Assembly: GCA_018907035.1 (NCBI GenBank)
Contig: JACCIC010000035.1
Span: 1 to 64,000 of the forward strand
Reading direction: 5' to 3'
Source: Sycobia sp. Sy_11
Taxonomy: Eukaryota > Arthropoda > Insecta > Hymenoptera > Epichrysomallidae
Length of the DNA: 64,000 nucleotides
Part shown: piece by piece, positions 55,101 to 64,000 of the stretch
Position numbering within the stretch: the first letter of the stretch is position 1
How the letters are laid out: each line of letters starts with the position of its first letter
Notes under the pieces: generated by a model
The model's input: only the letters and a program-made list of their open reading frames with translations
Database searches by the model: none
What the model was told of the DNA's origin: nothing
Position numbers and translations under genes: made by a program

Positions 55101-55945
55101 AATGATAACTATGATTAGGATATTTATACTCTTATATGTACAAAATAGCAAGGAAATTGTATGTACGTGGTGTACATATAGGTGCCTGCGAAGTGACACT
55201 AGCGCTCAAGGTATCAAACTATGCAAGTTTCGTTTTCATTGAAGAAGTATATTATGTCAGATTATATATATATATATATATGCTGATATAAGTATATTTG
55301 GAGTGTTATTATGGAGTAAAAACTTACAGATTTGCCTATGTAGACAGCGCTTTAGTCGACTGCGGACGATGCATATAGTACATGAGAACACAGTAATCAT
55401 CACTCATCATCAGTCAGTCGATCAGATAACCCAGGTAGTCATATATATCAAATCAGTGTCTATCAGAGTGCTTAACCATCTTGTGCACCGTCTATTATTT
55501 ATTTGCTTTTTTTTAAATTTAATCCTTCATTTTTCATTTTAAATGTGCAACCATTAATTTTTGGTATCATTATCTTATATGATAACACATTCATTTATTA
55601 TATATTTTTTAATTGAAGATATTTAAGGTATGTGTATGAGATGATTCATAGAAAATCTAATTGCATTGAATTATCAACAATTTTAGCAGTCATAAGCATA
55701 GAAATTATTTTTTTGATTTGACTCATAAAGTGTCTGATTAACGATTTCAATATTAGAGAGAATGAAATTTTTCATCTAGTAAATGAGAGAAAAATTGAGA
55801 ATCCGAAAAGTAAAACAATAAATAATATAAGGAATGCAGAGTACTAATTAAAGTAAAAAATTAATATTAGGTACTTTATTATTTCTTCGTTCGTATATTA
55901 TCTTTAGCTATAGTCGTTCTCTCGTTCTCTCTGTCTTCCTCGCCC

Positions 55946-55949
<4 letters not shown>
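55101..55949. other. AT-rich stretch, no recognised gene
   Basis: An open frame of 79 codons at 55,303-55,542 has no domain and is not called. A short (TA)n lies at 55,262-55,281. Confidence 0.5.

Positions 55950-56001
<52 letters not shown>
55950..56001. repeat. (TC)n microsatellite
   Basis: About 25 TC units. Confidence 0.95.
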
Positions 56002-56003
<2 letters not shown>

Positions 56004-56567
56004 TGGTTCTATAACCTTATCTCAAAGTTCTTCAATCTCCTCTGTTACATTATGTTATATTCATAGAGCAACAGTCTGTAGCAGCTGTATATTTGAGCCG
56101 CCAGGCCGTCTTTCGGTACGTGGTTGCATTTCAGGAAATCCGCGGAATTTCAAACTTTGACATCTAAATGATTTATTTTATTAGAAGAAAAAATGATTAT
56201 TCTAAATTAACATTTTTTGTAACTATATATATTATATAGAATATTATACAGAAGGTATAGACAGGATTTAATAATATTTTATAATCGATTTTAATTATAA
56301 TCTAAATAAAAAACATTCATTTTAAAAATGTTAGGTGTTTATTACATAATTTTGTATTTTTATAAACTTATATTTTTCGAGATACTCTTTGATCATTCTG
56401 CAACTTAACAGCGCAATAGAATATGCCATATTCTGTATATTTCATTTATTCATAAAATTGAATTTCATGTAAAATATGTAACTACTACGAATGATGTGCA
56501 ATAATTTTTCATTCAAGTAGAGCACTTATGTTTTTTGGGATGTTGATTATGAATATCATAGTGGTTT

Positions 56568-57270
56568 TCAGCGAAAATTAAATTTTCATTATAAAAATTA
56601 ACAAAATAATGTTTTATGAACTTATCTCAAAAAAATTAAAAATGTCGAAATAAAAAAAACATCTCAAACAAAAATTGTAAATACGATTAAAATATATCCT
56701 TTTATCTATGCACTTTGTATCTATATATCATTTTTTCGGGATAAATGGTATAAGCAAGTCTAAAAAGTTTTGTACTAAAAACAAAAAATTTGTACCAAAA
56801 CAATATATTGAAGAAAAAAACGTATTTTGATGAGATAAACAACTTATGTTTGCAATAGTTAAAAAAATTTTATTATCCGAGATAAATTCACAAAACTGTG
56901 CTTTAAGGTTTTTTTCTTCTGAACTTCGTCACGGAAATTCAATTTTCGTGGAAAATCATAACGATTTCGTAATTAGCACTTTAAGAAATAAATAAATGAT
57001 TAATCGAATACAATCACATCACCACCGATGTCCGGGTGTTTTGTTTCTGAGGTGCTGACGACAGTGCTTTTCGCGGAAATTGATTTTTCACTGTAAAATC
57101 TATAAAAATGATGGTTTTTCAACTTTATCTTAAAAAGTACGAAAATTTTAACACATTTTAAACAAAAATTGCACATTTTATAAAAATATATTTTTTTGTT
57201 TTATGCATTTTTTCTGTACAAGCAGTATTTCTTGAAATAAATCTATTAAAATGTGGTTGTATTAAGTATT
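56568..57270 (+). repeat. pair of diverged direct repeats, ~505 bp apart
   Basis: 56,568-56,770 resembles 57,074-57,270: GCGAAAATTAAATTTTCA with GCGGAAATTGATTTTTCA, then TATAAAAAT, AACAAAAATTG and TATGCA blocks in the same order. A weaker third unit starts near 56,932. The units are A/T-rich and may be an old satellite-like duplication. Confidence 0.5.
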
Positions 57271-58699
57271 TGGAAATGGAAGATACAAGACATAAAATAA
57301 TACGGTTGTTGCATGAAAAAAATATTTTGCTTTTTATTTTTTAAAAATTATTTAAAATTATTTCAAATTTCTGCAAAATAAGTTTTTACTTTTAATAATA
57401 ATAAAACTTGATAAATAATTTTATATAGAAAATGATACAAATTTTCATTTCTAGCAACTATTCTGGATTTGATGTATTATTTGGTAAGAAAAAATATGTT
57501 TACCTAGTGAATTAATGTTATTGTATTAAATCACCACTTGTAATTTTAATTATAGTAATTTAACTCTAATTTCTCTTATAAAAATCTATTTTCCGTGCTA
57601 AATATATGTGAACCATCACAATGCCACGTCACTGAATTGACGAATGTAATTCTAAGTATGTCTGAATGTTTTTGTATATATCAAATTTATGGCTTTTTGG
57701 AAAGAGATTGTTCTAAAAATCTTCGTTTAAATTGATCAACCTATATAAAGAACGATATCCATAGGCTTTCAGCGTATTCGAGCATTTCTGGAGCGTTTTT
57801 GTAAATTTTAAAAAGCTAAGACTTGTTGTTTCCTTGCAATTAAATATGCACCAGAAAATCTGGACAAAATATTTTTCAATAAAATTCTTTATAATCTATT
57901 TCTTAAAATTATATTCACAAATCCTGCAACAACTCAATTGGGATGGTGGTTTTGAGTCTATTGTTTAGGCATTAAAAACTGAGATTTTTATGGTTATGTG
58001 CCTCCATTGGAAAAAATATTTTTACTTTCCTGAGTTAAAAGTATAGAGGATTTTTTTATATACCCATTATTTTTGTCAAGAAAAACTAATGTACTAATTT
58101 TTTAGTTATACATATTTATTGTGTGCGTGTGTGTATTAGATATTATATATATTTTCTAAAAAATTAGTAATTAGTTTTTATATATAATCTAATTTGTTTT
58201 ATTCTAACATTTTATTTATTTGTTCTTAGTAATCATAATATTGTATGCTTATTACATACTGGAAATGTAGGAAATTACTTATTTTTCGTTAATTTAATGT
58301 TGATTGAACAAATCTATTTAAATGCTATTTTCTTTTGAATGATTCCATTAAAATCAATAATTAGTTTTTACAACATATTTCATGGAATATTTCAGTAAAG
58401 TTAGAAAAATTGTATATTTAGGAATTGATTGCATTAGTAATATTTAATTTTTAAAAAATGTAAAATTAAATTTTTTTTTATACATTAAAGAATTAAATAT
58501 ATTTTAATTAATCAACATGAAATCTTTGTCAATGAAAATATGGCAGAGAACATTTACTATAGCAGCGATGAGTTACAAATACAAGTTACAAACTCTTGAT
58601 TTATAACTTGTAACAATATGTGTCTGACACATCTGACAGATTTATACATAACTACTAAAATTAAATCAAATCAAAAAATTAAATCAAATTGTTTGTGAC
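57271..58699. other. AT-rich stretch, no gene seen
   Basis: No conserved frame or element was recognised. Confidence 0.5.
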
Positions 58700-59871
58700 A
58701 GTCATACAAAGTTATAAGTGTTTCGTGTGCTTGGCGATTTTCTTTTACCAAAAAAAAAATGAAGCAAAGAGTTTATAATAAATTTTGTGCCAATAATGGA
58801 ATTCAGTGCTTCAAAACTCTTGAAATGTTGACAGTTACATACGGTGAGTCTAGTTTGAGTAAAAAGAATGTGTATAAGTGGTACAAGTTGTTCCAAGAAG
58901 GTCGACAGAATGTCGAAGACGAACCTCGCCCTGGACGTCCTAGCACGTCAACAACAGATGTAAACGTTCAAGCAGTGAAAGATATTGTGTTAAAAAATTG
59001 CCGAATCACTATCCGAGAAGTTGCTGAAGATGTTGATATTAATTTTCGAATGTTTTGAGCATGAAACGTGTGTCAGCGAAATTCATTTCAAAACTGCTTA
59101 ATTTTGATCAAAAGAACCGTCGCATGACCATAGCTCAGGAGATGTTGACTGAAGTCAATAATGATGCTGATTTTCTCAAAAGGGTTATTACTCGTGACGA
59201 ATCGTGCGTATATGGTTATGACGCCGAAACTAAAGCCGAATCGTCCCAAGGGAAGATTGGGAGAGCCCAGAAGAACCAAAGCGAAGAAAGCACGTCAAGT
59301 TCGATCAAATGTGAAGGTTTGGCTGACTATCTTATTTAATTACCGTCATGTAGTGCATCAGGAATTCTTACCACAAGGTCGTACGATTAATAAAGAGTGC
59401 TGAAGAATACCTTGAAGTAATGCGCCATTTGCAAGAGACGATATGCAAAAAACGTCCGGAACTTTGAAAAAACAATTCGTGATTTTTGCGTCACGATAAT
59501 GTACCTAGTTATTCATTGATGCTTGTGAGAGATTTTTTGGCCAAAATCAACAACAGTCATGCCTCAGCCTCCATATCCATTAGATTTGGTACCCAGTGAT
59601 TTTTTTTCTTTTTCGAAGATTGAAAAAACCTGTAAAAGGGCATCGATTTTGAACGATTGAGGAGATAAAAACTGTATCGCTCAAAGAACTTAAGTCTATA
59701 CGAAAAAAGGATTATCAAAAGTGCTTCGATGATTAGAAAAAGCATCGGTATAAGTATTATATCTGAGAGCGTGACTTTGTAGGGGACAACATAAGTAATG
59801 TATTATTAAGATTAAGAAATAAATATTTTTGAGAAAACCAAAAAGTCACCTAATTCTTTGAATACACCTCG
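58700..59871 (+). mobile_element. mariner 5, left end lost
   Basis: The right end is a mariner-like terminus, reading inward CGAGGTGTATTCAAAGAATT, followed outside by TA at 59,872. I found no matching left inverted repeat upstream of 58,759, so that end is truncated or mutated. Confidence 0.7.
58759..59760 (+). pseudogene. mariner 5 transposase, many lesions
   Basis: The first frame (58,759-59,058) covers the N-terminal helix-turn-helix region with VYKWYKLFQEGRQNVEDEPR and PGRPSTS. A shift leads to MSMKRVSAKFISKLL and the first catalytic Asp in TRDESCVYGYDAETK. Later pieces in other frames include HQEFLPQGRTINKE near 59,350 and a C-terminal block, KKPVKGHRF ... TIEEIKTVSLKELKSI ... YQKCFDD, ending near 59,750. 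The second and third Asp regions are scarcely readable. It is a different mariner type from numbers 1-4. Confidence 0.75.
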
Positions 59872-59873
59872 TA

Positions 59874-62592
59874 TATTATAAATTATGAGTTCTTGGGCTG
59901 AAATATTGTATCGCAAACCTTATGAAAAACTAACATATATTTAGTATTAAAGTTATTTCATAGGAAATAGTATCAAATTCTTGATATCTTCGTCTTCATC
60001 GTTTGCGGCGACTTGGTCTGTTAGACCAAGTTTAACGATGTCGTACGTTTATATCGCTGGACTGACGTTTATCGAAGCCTGTAGCTCTGTATTATAATCA
60101 AACGCTGATTGTAGATTTCATTGCTCGGATGAAAAATCTGGATGGCCTATAGCCCATAAAGACTGTCTCGCTTAATTCGCGCAAAATTATACACGCTTTC
60201 GGGAATCGGATTGTAATATAATCAATCCAACCCATAAACAGGATTTTAGAGTTCAAAATGTATTTGAAGGTTTGCGTGTTCTTGGAAAAGAGTTTATATT
60301 ATTGCTCGCGACCATTTAGCACAGATTTTTTTTTGTACGTCTCCTGATGAGACCAGCTGGAACACGCTACTGTGTTATGCACTCTTGACTAAATTAATAG
60401 TGGCGTATATGCATTACTACATCATTGTATATGCCTTGCTATTCCTCGTAGGTATATACACACATGTACAGGTACACACGCGTAAGTCTTCTTTTAGATC
60501 ATATATGGCCGGCCGTTCGCTCGTCGTTGCAGTTTTCTTGTAAGACTTTGTGTTTTTCTTGCTAAAAGATGGTCTTCGAAGCGTTATTGTCATCTATATT
60601 ACCAGCAGTTTACACACTCAGGCAGTGCTTGTCCATAGAAATATTGAAGTAAAAGTACTTTTCTACTCCTATACGTATGTATAACGACAAACCTTTTTGT
60701 TTATCTGAGTAAGAGGATTTACATGATCACAAAATCCTTCAGAAACTTTTTATACTAGGAGCCCAAGCACAGTACCTTCTTCCAGTTCTTTATGGTTCGA
60801 GTTAAGGACTTATAACTCAGTTGATTATTAGGTGCTATCAAGTCGCGTGAGTTTCGCTTTTAGTCCACAAGGTATCCCCGTAAATTGGATGAACCATTTG
60901 CCCAGGAATGTGAGAGTATGATCGACCGTGATGCAATCATCAATGGTTTCAGATGAGACATGCTGCTTAAGTAGATGGTTCATATCACACTTTACAATTT
61001 CCGTAGAATAATATCCATATAGTACAAAGAATGGGCATCTGTTTCATGTAAATGCTCTATAGTACTATGAACTCACGAATACCTTAGTAATTGCTGACAA
61101 AGCACCTGAAATCAATGAACTGGAAGTAAATAAGAATTGGATACTAATACAAACTTAGATTTTGTAGTAAAGGCGTATCATATAATAACATATAAAAATA
61201 TTTCTTCTAAATATTTTGTACTTGATGTATTTATTCTTTAATAAATATAAAGATTTATTAACTTATAGTAATAGTATACATTTGATTCAAATAGGATTAT
61301 CGATTTAATTTTTCATGAAAAAATACAAACTGTAATTCTTGTAAAACTACATGTACACTACAACTTTTCTAAAATAATTTTTTTACCACGACAATAGAGC
61401 TAGACTATCCACTTATAGACGGCCCGATGGCGCCGGATTGAAACTCGCAGTTCAATGTAGTTCTAGCACGAGTGACTTTGCTAATGTCTCTAGTTAGTAA
61501 GTCTGGCAGGGTCTGCTTTATTCTTCTGTCCGATACATTTTCTGCAATTTTTGGAATTACCTCCCATCTCTAATTTAAAAAATTTAACTTTTAACCAGCT
61601 GGTAAGAAGAGTAATTTCTGATAATGGCTATAAATCATAAGTGTCTTTCGTACCGAAGTCCTTCATTTTTAAGATTCTTTGCGGGGTATGAAAAATTTCT
61701 TCTGAGATAACGAAAATTTAGCTGATCGGTATAACAATATACATTAATTTACAGAGGGATTCTAAGCCATTCCATGCTCGGTTACGTAATATATTACATT
61801 ATAATAAATATGTGTTACAATAGAGCCTTCTTTTATTATTCGTCTTCTGTAGCGCAATTTTGAAGATCTCGAATAGAAAATTGCCCAACTAATTTTCAAA
61901 AAGTTGCTTTAAACTAGATAAACCTTCTGCTAGTTGCGAGACGTTGTTGAATAATCTTGACTGCCAGATGGTGTTTTTGGTCCTTTTTTAATGCTTGTTT
62001 TCGAATATTTTCTTAAAATGTAAACTGAACTGCTGTCAGTTACTCGCATAAATAAAATTTGGAAATACAATATTGTGAGCTTTTTATATGTAAATAATCG
62101 TTTTCATTCTGCACTTCTGACAGATTCTCGCAAATATCCTGTCTCCAGTATACTACAATCTTAGAAGTTAACTATTTCATGCAATTCCGTGTCTCTTAGT
62201 ATATCCGTTTTATTTGCACTGGAATCCAATAGGATTGTTATGTATTTAGGGTTTACAATTTCTAACTCTGCAATTTTAGTTTTAGATAGCTGTAGTGCTA
62301 TATATCTCTTCTACTAAATTTTTGCCAAATTTCATGATTGGAATTTTGGAAAAAACTATTTAAGTTTTATGTAAATGAACCTTGCGCTTATTCATTTAAT
62401 AACATATTCGTATAAATTTAGTTGAATATATTTAAGAGATAATAAAAATAATTGTGTGTTTTTTAAAGTTTACTAATATTATCAAATCGCACGTAAAAGT
62501 TTAAAAGATTAAATTTAAATCAAATATTTCACAAAGAAAAATATCGACTTTATTCTTATTTTAAAATCACGCAAATCTTTTTACTCTCTAAA
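59874..62592. other. long stretch without recognised gene or element
   Basis: About 2.7 kb of mixed AT-rich sequence. GC-richer pieces occur at 60,040-60,140, 60,820-60,990 and 61,395-61,560, but no frame longer than about 60 codons and no domain is seen. Non-coding RNA or unrecognised exons cannot be excluded. Confidence 0.5.
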
Positions 62593-62594
62593 TA

Positions 62595-63911
62595 CGAGGT
62601 CAGAAGATTAAGTAATGCGACCGATTTTATTTCTCGGCCTATGATAACACTGCGAACCTATAACTCCGCCACCGTAATAGTAAATCCCTACTCTCTTGAT
62701 TGAGACCTTGATGACCTTTGTATGATCATTCCTTTGTCAGCTGTTTAGTGTTTTGTAACAACGCGCGAGTAGTGCATGTCAAGAAAATGGAACAGAGAAA
62801 TTTAGAGCAACGGTGCGCGATAAAATTTTGTGCGAAACTCGGCGAAACCGCTATAGAAACTTATGAAAAAGTGCTGAAAGTGTATGGTAGTGATGGCCTG
62901 AGTTGTAGTCAGGTGCTTCGGTGGCATATCGATTTTAAAAAAGGCCGTGAAAGCGTCAAAGATGAGGCGTGGAGCAGAAAGCCAATTTAAGTGCGAACCG
63001 ACGCGAATGCGCAACGCATCCGCGCCCTTGTTTTTTAAGACCGGTGATTAATCATTCGAATGTTGGTCGACGAGTTTAATATTAACCGGCAAACAGTTAG
63101 AAAGATTTTAACTGAAGATTTCACCATGAAAAAGCTGTGCGCGAAGATGATACTGAAGAGCCTTTCAGATGAGCAAAAAGCCCACCGAATGAACATCGTT
63201 TAAGATTTCTCGAGCAGATTGAAAGTGTTCCTACTCTTCTCGATTGAGCTATTACTGGTGATAAAAATTGGTTCTTTCAATATGACCTCGAAACTAAACG
63301 ACGAAGCTAACAGTGTTTGTCTCCTGGAGCGCCAAGGCCAAAGAAGGCGAGAATGAGCAAGTCCAAAATCATAACCATGTTCATTTGCTTCTTTGACAGC
63401 AAAGGGGTGGTTCACAGAGTTTGTACCGCCTGGACAAACCGTAAATCAAGTATTCTACCGATATGTGCTCGAAAAATACGAAAAAGGGAGCTCATAGTGC
63501 GTCTAGAGATCGTGAAGTCTTGGGTTCTGCATCACGACAATGCTCCCTGTCACAGTGCATTCAGTGTCTCTCAGTTTTTGGCGTATAAGGGCATCGCCAC
63601 GTTACCACAATTGCCCTATATTCACCGGACATATTACCCTACGACTTTTTCCTATTCCGCCATTTGAAAAAATTCGTCAAAGATCTACATTTTGACTCCG
63701 TTGAAGACATCTAAAAATCTGTGATGAGGGTACTCGGAGAAGTCCCGCAAGAAGTGTTCCAGAATTGTTACGAAAACTGTAAAGCTCGCTGGAATAAGTG
63801 TGTAGATGCGGGGGGGGGGGGCTACTTTGAAGGAGATGGCAACGATGTGCCTTAATTTTTAAATATATTAGATTTTTTAATGTTGTCGTATTAATTAATT
63901 GTCTGACTTCG
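62595..63911 (+). mobile_element. mariner 6, full length with TIRs
   Basis: Ends share CGARGTCAGA and ATTAAKTAAT-like blocks in inverted orientation over about 27 bp, with TA outside (62,593-62,594; 63,912-63,913). The length of 1,317 bp is normal. Confidence 0.9.
62787..63855 (+). pseudogene. mariner 6 transposase, frameshifted
   Basis: Starts MEQRNLEQRCAIKFCAKLGE. The DNA-binding half runs to about 63,200 with several stops (62,988-62,990 and others) and TVRKILTEDFTMKKLCAKM. The first Asp motif reads TGDKNWFFQYDLETK with Lys for the usual Glu. GAPRPKKARMSKSKI follows. The second Asp motif, LHHDNAPCH near 63,530, is intact. The third is in another frame (YSPD ... PYDFFLF near 63,630). A run of G bases at 63,811-63,822 sits near the C-terminus, before YFEGDG. 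Confidence 0.82.
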
Positions 63912-64000
63912 TATGTTGAAGATTTTTCAGAATATGGTACATATGTATAATCACTAATCAATAACCAAACATGCTATTATTAAGTCAAATAAGAATTTCA

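Overview
This is a eukaryotic, AT-rich, transposon-dense window, most likely from an arthropod and plausibly a hymenopteran such as an ant. The evidence is the mix of elements: Gypsy LTR elements, an R1-like non-LTR element, Penelope-like elements and six mariner copies of different types, with long TA, GT, GA and TC microsatellites and a single probable host coding sequence. The species assignment is inference. No tRNA, rRNA or CRISPR array was seen.

Left third (1-21.6 kb): two Gypsy-type LTR retrotransposons lie head to tail. Gypsy-A (1 to about 12,054) enters the window inside its 5' leader. It has gag, an in-phase -1 slippery heptamer, a pol with one in-frame stop, a third ORF ending in Gag-like zinc knuckles, a roughly 30-bp degenerate array and a 3' LTR of about 1.3 kb. 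Gypsy-B (12,073-21,563) is complete: two LTRs about 98% alike, primer binding site, leader, gag, pol with one stop, and polypurine tract. Both abut (TA)n runs, and both Pol tails carry AT-hook-like motifs.

Middle (21.6-34 kb): a minus-strand R1-like non-LTR element (ORF1 with three zinc knuckles; ORF2 with endonuclease and reverse transcriptase) broken by a stop, frameshifts, a 31-bp tandem duplication and loss of one catalytic Asp. Next comes a Copia element that lost most of integrase and reverse transcriptase by internal deletion, then a small gag fragment.

Right half (34-64 kb): Penelope-like elements with GIY-YIG endonuclease and hammerhead-ribozyme motifs, one arranged as a large inverted repeat inside an outer, older palindrome. 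Six mariner elements follow, two of them split by later insertions. One is nested four deep: Penelope relic, mariner, unknown insert, solo Gypsy LTR. An uninterrupted 470-codon ORF (51,484-52,896) resembles the beta-catenin/axin-binding region of APC and is the only likely host gene. The remainder is AT-rich sequence without recognisable genes.

Nearly all mobile-element genes here are broken, so the window reads as a layered record of insertions around one conserved-looking host ORF.
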